A stretch of DNA of 5,509 nucleotides from Desulfotomaculum sp. (GTDB taxonomy: Bacteria > Bacillota > Desulfotomaculia > Desulfotomaculales > Nap2-2B), in NCBI GenBank assembly GCA_003445555.1, contig DMDI01000282.1, forward strand, positions 1-5,509, written 5' to 3'. This document shows, piece by piece, positions 1 through 5,296 of the stretch. Under the pieces are notes generated by a model. That model searched no databases. It was not told where the DNA came from and worked only from the letters and a program-made list of their open reading frames with translations. Each line of letters begins with the position of its first letter. The first letter of the stretch is position 1. A program made the position numbers and the translations under genes.

Positions 1-1281
1 TTTGATGAACATACCGGAGAAGCAGGGTTAGTAACCAGATTGGAAGCCTTTATGGATACGGGTACCGGTGGCCGGATAATTCCTTTAGCTTCTACGCGGC
101 CGCAAGACCAGATTATCCCCGGCCTACGTTCCGAACAAAAACTTATTGGCTTTCCCACCATGGGTTACCTGGATGTTGCTTTACGTTCCGCGCTTAGGCA
201 TTGCGGAGTAGAGGCGGTAAAAACCCCTTCTCCCAGCAAAACTACCGTAGAGTTAGGCCGGGAATTAGCTCCTGAATTTGCCTGCTTTCCCTTGGTGGTT
301 ACCCTGGGTCAGATGCGCCAGGTTTTAGAGAAAGGCGCGAACGTCCTTTTAATGGTAGGGGGCAAAGGGCGCTGCCGGTTAGGCTGGTACGCCCAAATTC
401 AAGAAATTCTGCTTAAAAAGAAGGGCTATAATTTTAGGATGGCTATTATTGACTCCCCCGTGCCCCTAAAAACCCAATGGAAAGGGTTTCGCGATACAAT
501 TAAGTGGCTGACTAACGGGGCCTCCTGGCCGCGTTTTATTAAAGCCTTGAGTTTTGGGGTGTACAAACTTACGGCCCTGGATAAGGGAGAGATGTTGCTG
601 CAAAAAATGCGGGCTATAGAGACTGAACGCGGGGAAGCCGATAAAATTTTTAAAAAGTACCTTTTGCGTCTGGAATCCTGCGATACCTTTACCGGGGTAA
701 AAAAAGAATGGAAATATTTCCAGCAAGAAATGGCAGCCATTGCTACTACGAGCACTAACCCTTTGCATGTTTTTATAGTTGGTGAAATATGGGTGGTGCT
801 GGAACACTTCGTTAATAATTATCTGGAGAAATTTTTAGGTACTCATCCTCATTACCGGGTTCATACCCACCGTGACCTTTATACCAGCAATTGGTTTAAG
901 CTCCATGTCCTCCAAAACAGAAAGCTGAAAAAAAGGGAAAAATATATTCACCAGGCAGCTAAAACTTACCTGACCACAAAAGTCGGTGGTCATGGCTTAG
1001 ATACAGTTGGTTTAACTGTTTTGGGTAAAGAAGAGGGAATGGACGGAATTATTCATGTTTTTCCTTTTACGTGCATGCCGGAAATAGTAGCCCAAAATAT
1101 CCTGGTAAAAGTAAGTAAGGAACTGGATATTCCTGTTTTAACCCAGATTATTAGTGAGCAAACAGGGGAAGCAGGTTACCAGACACGCCTGGAAGCTTTT
1201 CTTGACGTACTTTTAGAGCGCCGGGAGTATGAAACAAAACAGCAGGAAAGAGGTAAAACTATTGTATTTAGCCGGTATTGA
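1..1281 (+). CDS. DUF2229 CoA-enzyme-activase-like protein, C-terminal part of an apparent two-domain fusion (5' end outside window)
   Basis: Partial gene: the frame is open from base 1 to the TGA at 1279-1281 (426 codons). Codons 2-19 read DEHTGEAGLVTRLEAFMD, the usual C-terminal signature of DUF2229 proteins. After a linker of about 28 residues a second DUF2229 domain begins at KLIGFPTMGY (about codon 47) and ends with the same signature, SEQTGEAGYQTRLEAFLD (codons 385-402). Conserved family cysteines are seen in EFACFPL (codon 95), GKGRCRLGWY (codon 125) and FPFTCMPE (codon 358); these could hold an Fe-S cluster, which is inference. The family is usually found beside 2-hydroxyacyl-CoA dehydratase activases, as here; its reaction is not established. 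Between codons 19 and 54 there is no stop and no start codon, so the second domain has no start of its own upstream of KLIGFPT; the first ATG inside it (160) lacks a Shine-Dalgarno site and would lose the first strand. I therefore read this as one fused protein. No signal peptide or membrane segment is seen; it is probably cytosolic. Confidence 0.85.
   Translation, partial: FDEHTGEAGLVTRLEAFMDTGTGGRIIPLASTRPQDQIIPGLRSEQKLIGFPTMGYLDVALRSALRHCGVEAVKTPSPSKTTVELGRELAPEFACFPLVVTLGQMRQVLEKGANVLLMVGGKGRCRLGWYAQIQEILLKKKGYNFRMAIIDSPVPLKTQWKGFRDTIKWLTNGASWPRFIKALSFGVYKLTALDKGEMLLQKMRAIETERGEADKIFKKYLLRLESCDTFTGVKKEWKYFQQEMAAIATTSTNPLHVFIVGEIWVVLEHFVNNYLEKFLGTHPHYRVHTHRDLYTSNWFKLHVLQNRKLKKREKYIHQAAKTYLTTKVGGHGLDTVGLTVLGKEEGMDGIIHVFPFTCMPEIVAQNILVKVSKELDIPVLTQIISEQTGEAGYQTRLEAFLDVLLERREYETKQQERGKTIVFSRY
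1244..1253 (+). promoter_or_regulatory. Ribosome binding site for the activase gene
   Basis: AGGAAAGAGG lies 8 bases before the TTG at 1262. It supports this TTG over the upstream in-frame ATG at 1229, whose only purine-rich sequence (GGGAG, 1223-1227) is one base from the codon. The site is inside the 3' end of the DUF2229 gene, so the two genes are probably translationally coupled. Confidence 0.6.
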
Positions 1282-2281
1282 CGTTGGTTCGGTAACTACA
1301 AAACTAGTGGTCATTGACGAACAAAATAAGGTTATTTTTCAGACGTATTTACGTACGGCCGGGGGCCCGATTCTATCTATCCAAAATGCCTTTCGCCAGT
1401 TAAGAGAAAAGGCAGGTTCTGATTTAGAAATATCAGGAGTAGGAACTACCGGCTCCGGAAGGCATTTGGCCAGCCTGATGGTGGGGGCGGATGTGGTAAA
1501 AAATGAGATTACGGCTCACGCTACGGCGGCGCGCTTTGTTGCCCCGGAAGTACGCACCGTAATTGATATTGGAGGTCAGGACTCAAAAATAATTTTTTTA
1601 AACCAGGGGGTTTCCACCGGCTTTAATATGAACACAGTTTGTGCCGCCGGTACCGGTTCTTTTTTAGATCACCAGGCGGCCCGTTTAGGTATCCCCATTG
1701 AAGAATTCGGTGAACTGGCCTTAAAATCTAAAAGCCCGGTACGTATAGCCGGACGTTGCGGAGTATTTGCGGAATCAGATTTAATTCATAAACAGCAGAT
1801 GGGCTACCCCAAAGAAGATTTAATTGCCGGTTTATGCCTGGCCCTGGTAAGCAATTATCTGACCAATGTAGCCCGCAACCGGAAGATTGAACCCATGGTT
1901 CTTTTTCAGGGCGGAGTAGCCGCAAACATTGGTATTCGGGCGGCCTTTGAAACTAAACTTAATATACCCGTTATTGTCCCCAAGTATTACCAGGTCATGG
2001 GGGCTTTAGGGGCGGCTTTAATAACCAGGAAAGAAATGCTAGCCCGCCCGCGTCAAACTGGTTTTAGGGGTATTTACGCCATTACAAACTTTACCTGCCG
2101 GCCGCGCAGCTTTATCTGCGCTGATTGTGCCAATAATTGCGAGGTTAACGAATTATATATTCAGGACGAGCTGATTAGCCGGTGGGGGTCTAAATGCGGC
2201 AAATGGGAAAATTTGAATCTACCCTCCGCTAAAGCCGTAAACCTTGTCCAAGAAGCTCCGTTAAAAACTATTAGCGGCTAA
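1262..2281 (+). CDS. Acyl-CoA dehydratase activase, ASKHA family (BadF/BadG/BcrA/HgdC type)
   Basis: ATP-dependent activator that in characterised relatives passes one low-potential electron to a 2-hydroxyacyl-CoA dehydratase or benzoyl-CoA reductase. The ASKHA fold is clear: phosphate-1 loop GIDVGSVTTK near the N-terminus, TTGSGRHLAS, NEITAHATAA, phosphate-2 loop VIDIGGQDSK, and the adenosine-side segment LFQGGVAANIG. Two cluster cysteines lie in NTVCAAGTGSFLD and AGRCGVFAESD. Counted from the TTG start they are Cys127 and Cys166, which as I recall are the numbers of the [4Fe-4S] ligands in Acidaminococcus fermentans HgdC; this and the ribosome binding site favour TTG 1262 over ATG 1229 (11 residues longer). 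The protein is 339 aa, about 80 longer than HgdC. The extra C-terminal part is Cys-rich: C-x6-C-x2-C-x3-C, then GSKCGKW (Cys279, 286, 289, 293, 312), which may bind metal or a second cluster (inference). It overlaps the DUF2229 gene by 20 bases in another frame, so they form one operon. The substrate of the system cannot be told. Confidence 0.9.
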   Translation: MYLAGIDVGSVTTKLVVIDEQNKVIFQTYLRTAGGPILSIQNAFRQLREKAGSDLEISGVGTTGSGRHLASLMVGADVVKNEITAHATAARFVAPEVRTVIDIGGQDSKIIFLNQGVSTGFNMNTVCAAGTGSFLDHQAARLGIPIEEFGELALKSKSPVRIAGRCGVFAESDLIHKQQMGYPKEDLIAGLCLALVSNYLTNVARNRKIEPMVLFQGGVAANIGIRAAFETKLNIPVIVPKYYQVMGALGAALITRKEMLARPRQTGFRGIYAITNFTCRPRSFICADCANNCEVNELYIQDELISRWGSKCGKWENLNLPSAKAVNLVQEAPLKTISG

Positions 2282-2297
2282 AAACTTCTATATGCTT

Positions 2298-2319
2298 TAG
2301 CGTGTTTATAGCGTGTTTA
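2298..2319. repeat. Perfect tandem duplication of an 11-mer between convergent genes
   Basis: TAGCGTGTTTA occurs twice with no gap (2298-2308 and 2309-2319). The second copy contains the TTA that is the stop codon of the TPR gene on the minus strand. It fills most of the 35-base gap between the converging activase and TPR genes. Probably a replication-slippage duplication; no function is evident. No strong terminator is visible here, only a weak GCTAAA/TTTAGC pairing (2277-2282 with 2296-2301). Confidence 0.75.
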
Positions 2320-3051
2320 TTCTAAGGATTGATTAACCATAGTTCGGATTTCCTTGATTATATTTTCTTTACAAACTACGGCAGACTCCCCAAATGGTTT
2401 ATAGTAAGAAGGTTCTACGTGATGAGCTAGTTCTAATATTTTATCAAAGCAGCCCAAAGCTTCTTCGTATCTTTTAAAGTGGGTTAAAACATAACCTTTA
2501 TTGTTTAAAGCTTTGAGAAAATCAGGGTTAATATTTAAAGATTCGCTAAAACATTCTAAAGCCTCAGGGTACTTTTTTAAATTATAATAAGCAACCCCCT
2601 TATTATTCCAGGCAGCCCAATTACCGTGGTCTTTAATAATTACCAGGTCTAAACATTGAATTGTTTCCTCATATTTTTCCCAGGCTAGTAAAGCTGAACC
2701 TTTATTGTAAAGAACGAGAGTTAGATCAGGCATGATAGAAAGGGCTTCATCGAAACATTGAATGGCTTCTTCGTATCTTTTTAGTTCCAGCAAAGCAGAC
2801 CCTTTCCCGTTATAGGCCAAAGTATGAGAAGGATCTATATTTAACGCTTTCTCAAAGCAAATAAGAGCTTCCTCATATTCTTTTAAATACAAACAGGCCG
2901 AACCTTTATTAAACCAAGTTGTGGCCAATTCAGGAATATGTTCCAGGGCCTGCTCGTAAAACTTAATTGCTTTTTTATATTTTTGCAACTGGTAAAACAT
3001 ATTCCCCACACGGGTTAAATAATTGGCTATTTCTTTATCTCCTTTGGTCAT
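2317..3051 (-). CDS. Tetratricopeptide repeat (TPR) protein
   Basis: A 244-aa soluble protein made almost wholly of TPRs. About six consecutive units with exact 34-residue spacing are visible, with the TPR pattern (W/Y-N-K-G-x-A-L in helix A, Y-E-E-A-L-x-C-F-x-x-A-L in helix B, then P): for example WFNKGSACLYLKEYEEALICF, then YNGKGSALLELKRYEEAI. Unit 4 is less regular (EETIQCLDLVIIKDHGN) and the last about 30 residues lie outside the repeats. TPR arrays are protein-binding scaffolds; no enzymatic domain, signal peptide or membrane helix is present, so the partner is unknown and the location probably cytosolic. The start is uncertain: the minus strand reads ATG ATG ATA ATA ATG, with AAGAAGG directly before the first ATG (3063). 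That spacing is too short, so the third ATG (3051, 12-base spacing) is preferred; annotators may choose 3063. It appears to be a single-gene unit, convergent with the activase. Confidence 0.85.
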   Translation of the reverse strand: MTKGDKEIANYLTRVGNMFYQLQKYKKAIKFYEQALEHIPELATTWFNKGSACLYLKEYEEALICFEKALNIDPSHTLAYNGKGSALLELKRYEEAIQCFDEALSIMPDLTLVLYNKGSALLAWEKYEETIQCLDLVIIKDHGNWAAWNNKGVAYYNLKKYPEALECFSESLNINPDFLKALNNKGYVLTHFKRYEEALGCFDKILELAHHVEPSYYKPFGESAVVCKENIIKEIRTMVNQSLE

Positions 3052-3063
3052 TATTATCATCAT

Positions 3064-3070
3064 CCTTCTT
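3064..3070 (-). promoter_or_regulatory. Ribosome binding site of the TPR gene
   Basis: The minus strand reads AAGAAGG here. It touches the ATG at 3063 (spacing 0), is 3 bases from the ATG at 3060 and 12 bases from the ATG at 3051. This decides against the first two starts, although the spacing to the third is slightly long. Confidence 0.45.
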
Positions 3071-3131
3071 TTTCGACGAAGAATAAGATAGTTCTGGTTT
3101 TTACAGGTTAAAAAACAAAAATAAATAATAT

Positions 3132-3180
3132 AAAGAAAAAAGTGGGATATGTAAATAAATACCTATACTATTCCCAACTT
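3132..3180 (-). terminator. Probable Rho-independent terminator downstream of the racemase-like gene
   Basis: On the minus strand AAGTTGGGAA (3180-3171) can pair with TCCCACTT (3147-3140): AAG/CTT, a one-base bulge, then TGGGA/TCCCA, about 8 pairs. The loop of about 24 bases has further weak AT pairing. The last stem bases run into a T-rich tail, CTTTTTTCTTT, towards 3132. The hairpin lies 51 bases after the racemase-like stop codon and upstream of the TPR gene, where it would separate the two minus-strand transcripts. The stem is short and the loop long, so efficiency may be modest. Confidence 0.5.
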
Positions 3181-3230
3181 AAATTAAATCTTTGAGGCCT
3201 AACTTAGGAGTTAAGCTTTATATTTATATG

Positions 3231-4406
3231 TTAAATTATACCATCATTTTTAAAATTATCAATATCTTCTTTAGTATATCCCAGTCGCAATAAAACAGAT
3301 TCAGTATGTTCACCTAACTCGGGCGGCGGTAGTTTCACTTCGGCCGGTGTTTCCGACAGCTTAATAGGAAAGCCTAACTGTTTAATTGTTCCTAACCGGG
3401 GATGCTCCGTTTCAATGATCATTTTGCGGTAGAGCACTTGGGGATCATTAAATGCCTCCGGTAAACTATATACCGGTCCGGCACAAGTGTCAATTTCTTT
3501 AAAAATTTTTACCCACTCGTCCCTGCTTTTTTTCTTAAATTCTGCCTGGATAATGTTTCGGACTTCGTCTTGTTTTTCGTCAACCGACTGTAAAGGAATT
3601 AATTCTTCTTTTTCTAAAAAACGGCACAGGTTAGCCCAAAAATGAGGCTCAACAGCTCCAAGTGTAATGTATTGGCCATCGCTAGTTTCGTATACTTCAT
3701 AATAAGCGTATTTTCCGGTTAACCAGGTTTTACCCCGTTCGGGTATGATGTTGTCTACAAAATATGTGCCGGCTAACACAGGCAACCAGGCAACAGCGCC
3801 ATCCAGCATAGAAATATCTACAAACTGACCTTTGTTTGTTTGTTGTCGGGCTAACAAGGCCAAAAGAATGCCTATTGTGGCCATTAAAGTACCTCCGCCG
3901 ATATCCGCCACCTGTACCCCAGATAAGGCCGGAGACTTTCCTTGCTGACCAACCATCCCCAGGACACCTGCGTAACCAAGGTAATTAATATCGTGTCCAG
4001 GAAATTGCGCATAAGGCCCATCCTGCCCGTAACCACTGACAGAACAGTAAATTAAACGCGGGTTAATTTTTTTTAAGGTTTCATAATCTGCCTTATAACG
4101 TATGGCTACCCCCGGCCGAAATCCTTCTAAGACTATATCAGATTCTTTTACCAGGCGGTGAAAAGCTTCTTGTCCTTTTTTTGCTCTTAAATTAAGGGTT
4201 ATACTTAGTTTATTCCGGTTTACAGTTAAAAACTTACCGCTCGTGTCTTTTACCAACGGCGGTTCCCACCGTAAACGATCACCAGAGCCGGGTTGTTCCA
4301 CTTTTATTACTTCGGCCCCAAAATCTGCTAAAAACATTGAACAATACGGTCCCGGTAACCATTGGGTAAGGTCTAAAACTTTACATCCATTAAGTGGTGA
4401 CGTCAA
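3231..4406 (-). CDS. CaiB/BaiF-family protein, probably alpha-methylacyl-CoA racemase-like
   Basis: A 391-aa protein of the class III CoA-transferase fold, normal for the family. The N-terminus LNGCKVLDLTQWLPGPYCSM, then FLADFGAEVIKVEQP, is the classic opening; NRNKLSITLNL, GFRPG and SVSGYGQDGPY follow. The residues fit the racemase branch (AMACR; M. tuberculosis MCR) better than formyl-CoA transferase: His138 in FPGHDINYLGYAGVLG, Asp168 in VADIGGGTLMA and Glu253 in LGAVEPHFW correspond to the MCR acid/base residues His126, Asp156 and Glu241 (correspondence from memory). Such enzymes interconvert R and S 2-methylacyl-CoAs through deprotonation; several homologues act as CoA transferases on other acids, so the substrate is open. 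The start is TTG (4406-4404), 7 bases after GGGGAGG; no ATG fits. It lies 31 bases behind the HIT gene on the same strand, so the two are probably co-transcribed. Cytosolic. Confidence 0.87.
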   Translation of the reverse strand: MTSPLNGCKVLDLTQWLPGPYCSMFLADFGAEVIKVEQPGSGDRLRWEPPLVKDTSGKFLTVNRNKLSITLNLRAKKGQEAFHRLVKESDIVLEGFRPGVAIRYKADYETLKKINPRLIYCSVSGYGQDGPYAQFPGHDINYLGYAGVLGMVGQQGKSPALSGVQVADIGGGTLMATIGILLALLARQQTNKGQFVDISMLDGAVAWLPVLAGTYFVDNIIPERGKTWLTGKYAYYEVYETSDGQYITLGAVEPHFWANLCRFLEKEELIPLQSVDEKQDEVRNIIQAEFKKKSRDEWVKIFKEIDTCAGPVYSLPEAFNDPQVLYRKMIIETEHPRLGTIKQLGFPIKLSETPAEVKLPPPELGEHTESVLLRLGYTKEDIDNFKNDGII

Positions 4407-4413
4407 AAATAAT

Positions 4414-4420
4414 CCTCCCC
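4414..4420 (-). promoter_or_regulatory. Strong ribosome binding site fixing a TTG start
   Basis: The minus strand reads GGGGAGG, then seven bases (ATTATTT), then TTG. This near-consensus site in the short gap after the HIT stop codon supports the TTG start of the racemase-like gene and its expression from the HIT transcript. Confidence 0.75.
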
Positions 4421-4437
4421 TTTTTTTATCTGTTTTT

Positions 4438-4923
4438 TTATATATTTTTTATTGTTTCTTTAAGCTTACGGTATGTTGTCTTTAATTCTTCCGACATTAC
4501 CCGCGTATTATTTATAGCGGTCATAAAATTAGTATCCCCCTGCCAGCGGGGGACTATATGAACGTGAAAATGATCAGGCACTCCGGCCCCGGCAACTTTG
4601 CCCAGGTTAGCGCCTATATTAAAACCTTCCGGCTTAAAGGCCAGTTTTAATGTTTGGATAAATTTTTGGGTTAATTGAAAAATTTCAAAAGCCTCTTCTT
4701 TTTCTAGAGTGGTTAATTCTCCTACATGTCTTTTTGGGACAACCAGCAAATGCCCATTTGTATAAGGGTATAAGTTTAACATTACAAAAACTTTACCGGT
4801 CCGTAAAAGAACATAGTTATCTTCATCACTATTGTTGTTTTGCAATGCAGCGCAAAAAATACAGCCCGGCGGACTTTCCTTGCCCACGTACTCTGAACGC
4901 CACGGAGCCCACAATCTATCCAT
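4438..4923 (-). CDS. HIT-family nucleotide hydrolase or Ap4A phosphorylase-like protein
   Basis: A 161-aa protein with the HIT active site HFHVHIV (His118, His120, His122), where the middle histidine is the nucleophile in the family. The N-terminus MDRLWAPWRSEYV, followed by GCIFC (Cys21, Cys24), is typical of the bacterial/actinobacterial branch that includes M. tuberculosis Rv2613c, a diadenosine tetraphosphate phosphorylase. Cys21, Cys24, His66 (in PKRHV) and His118 match the CxxC/His/His zinc pattern of Hit proteins. YTNGHLLVVPKRHV and FNIGANLGKVAGAGVPDHFH are the other conserved blocks. The likely role is splitting nucleotidyl-phosphate bonds in Ap4A-like or aminoacyl-AMP-like compounds in the cytosol; hydrolase and phosphorylase cannot be told apart here. 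The ATG at 4923 has a GAAGGGA-like site about 11 bases upstream, and no better start is near. It is the first gene of an apparent operon with the racemase-like gene. The pairing has no obvious metabolic logic. Confidence 0.9.
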   Translation of the reverse strand: MDRLWAPWRSEYVGKESPPGCIFCAALQNNNSDEDNYVLLRTGKVFVMLNLYPYTNGHLLVVPKRHVGELTTLEKEEAFEIFQLTQKFIQTLKLAFKPEGFNIGANLGKVAGAGVPDHFHVHIVPRWQGDTNFMTAINNTRVMSEELKTTYRKLKETIKNI

Positions 4924-4950
4924 ATTACTGTGTTTCCCTTCAGATATGTA

Positions 4951-4989
4951 ATTATAATATAATTTAGTTTAATAAACTATTAAAGTCAA
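4951..4989 (-). promoter_or_regulatory. Sigma-A-like promoter of the HIT/racemase operon
   Basis: On the minus strand, TTGACT (4989-4984, five of six to TTGACA) is followed after exactly 17 bases by TAAATT (4966-4961, four of six). A perfect TATAAT sits ten bases further on (4956-4951) but has a poor -35 (TAGTTT). Transcription would begin near 4954 or 4944, giving a leader of about 20-30 bases before the HIT ATG. The match is by eye; no other promoter candidate is as close. Confidence 0.5.
4965..4979. promoter_or_regulatory. Operator-like palindrome between the -35 and -10 of the HIT promoter
   Basis: TAGTTTAATAAACTA is a perfect 15-base palindrome (TAGTTTA, A, TAAACTA). It fills most of the 17-base spacer of the predicted promoter and overlaps the -10 by two bases, a classic place for a dimeric repressor. 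AT-rich palindromes arise easily by chance, so regulator binding is only suggested. Confidence 0.35.
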
Positions 4990-4991
4990 GG

Positions 4992-5028
4992 AGTAATTTC
5001 TTTATTCAGAAAATAAAATTACTTTTTA
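4992..5028 (+). terminator. AT-rich hairpin with a T tail on the plus strand (weak terminator-like)
   Basis: AGTAATTT (4992-4999) is the exact reverse complement of AAATTACT (5016-5023). Inside it TTTATT can alternatively pair with AATAAA. The plus strand continues with TTTTT, like a Rho-independent terminator, but the stem is nearly all A-T. No plus-strand gene lies directly upstream, so what it would terminate is unclear. Confidence 0.2.
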
Positions 5029-5100
5029 AATTTAAAATTAACCGTAAGGATGTTGCTAAAGATATTAGAAATAAGTATTGAAAAAGCGCATTAATTAATA

Positions 5101-5116
5101 TATGTTAAATAACATA
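5101..5116. repeat. Perfect 16-base AT-rich palindrome
   Basis: TATGTTA-AA-TAACATA is a perfect inverted repeat with 7-base arms. It lies about 40 bases upstream of the promoter-like TTGACA, where an activator or operator site would be possible. It has no T tail on the plus strand. The sequence differs from the palindrome in the HIT promoter, so a common regulator is not implied. Confidence 0.4.
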
Positions 5117-5156
5117 AAAAAGGTTATGCCGCTAGCTAAAGCCAAACGCCACTAGC

Positions 5157-5185
5157 TTGACAGGTACCGCGTAGGGGCGTTAAAT
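5157..5185 (+). promoter_or_regulatory. Promoter-like -35/-10 pair upstream of pyrE
   Basis: A perfect TTGACA (5157-5162) is followed after 17 bases by TTAAAT (5180-5185, four of six to TATAAT). Transcription would start near 5192 and give a leader of about 160 bases before the pyrE ATG. The -10 lies at the centre of the GTAGGGGCGT hairpin, so promoter and palindrome overlap. It is the best plus-strand candidate in this gap, judged by eye only. Confidence 0.4.
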
Positions 5186-5197
5186 TTACGCCCCTAC
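5171..5197. repeat. Perfect 10-bp-stem palindrome of the GTAGGGGCG type
   Basis: GTAGGGGCGT (5171-5180) and ACGCCCCTAC (5188-5197) are exact reverse complements with a 7-base AT loop. GTAGGGGCG/CGCCCCTAC palindromes are, to my recollection, common dispersed repeats in many bacterial genomes. Neither strand has a T tail, so it is not a standard terminator. Its overlap with a -10 box would also allow an operator role. Confidence 0.7.
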
Positions 5198-5219
5198 TAC
5201 GTTTAGAGGGAGAAAGAAA

Positions 5220-5296
5220 GGCCTGCCCGTCAGGCTGGCAGGTAGATTATCTATCAAAGAAAAAAATAACCAACAGCCTGCCAGACAGGCGAGGCC
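5220..5296. repeat. Pair of inverted GC-rich modules, BIME/REP-like
   Basis: Two modules share GCCTG-N5-CAGGC (5221-5235 and 5276-5290), each able to form a small hairpin. They also pair with each other: CTGGCAGG (5235-5242) with CCTGCCAG (5277-5284), and GGCCT (5220-5224) with AGGCC (5292-5296), around an A-rich spacer of 34 bases. A further palindrome, AGGCCGGCCT, follows at 5292-5301. The arrangement of two opposed imperfect palindromes with a spacer resembles a BIME. If transcribed with pyrE it would form alternative RNA hairpins in the leader. No run of U follows, and no PyrR-type binding loop is recognisable. Confidence 0.5.

Noticed and set aside
426..807. Two overlapping minus-strand ORFs of about 110 residues
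   Set aside because: They lie entirely inside the DUF2229 gene, resemble no known family and lack convincing ribosome binding sites; they are antisense shadows.
1728..1925. Minus-strand ORF of 65 residues
   Set aside because: Antisense to conserved activase sequence, with no family features.
2277..2301. GCTAAA/TTTAGC hairpin as activase terminator
   Set aside because: Six weak pairs, a 13-base loop and no proper T run; insufficient.
3200..3213. TAACT-TAGG-AGTTA hairpin after the racemase-like gene
   Set aside because: Only five AT-rich pairs and no T tail on the minus strand; the hairpin at 3140-3180 is a better terminator.
4243..4485. Plus-strand ORF of 80 residues
   Set aside because: Antisense to the conserved N-terminus of the racemase-like gene and to the end of the HIT gene; low-complexity tail.
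4734..4967. Plus-strand ORF of 77 residues
   Set aside because: Antisense to the HIT gene and running through its promoter; no recognisable domain.
5029..5085. Short open stretch ending RKDVAKDIRNKY before a TGA
   Set aside because: It looks vaguely protein-like but has no ATG, GTG or TTG start and no homology I recognise; most likely chance.
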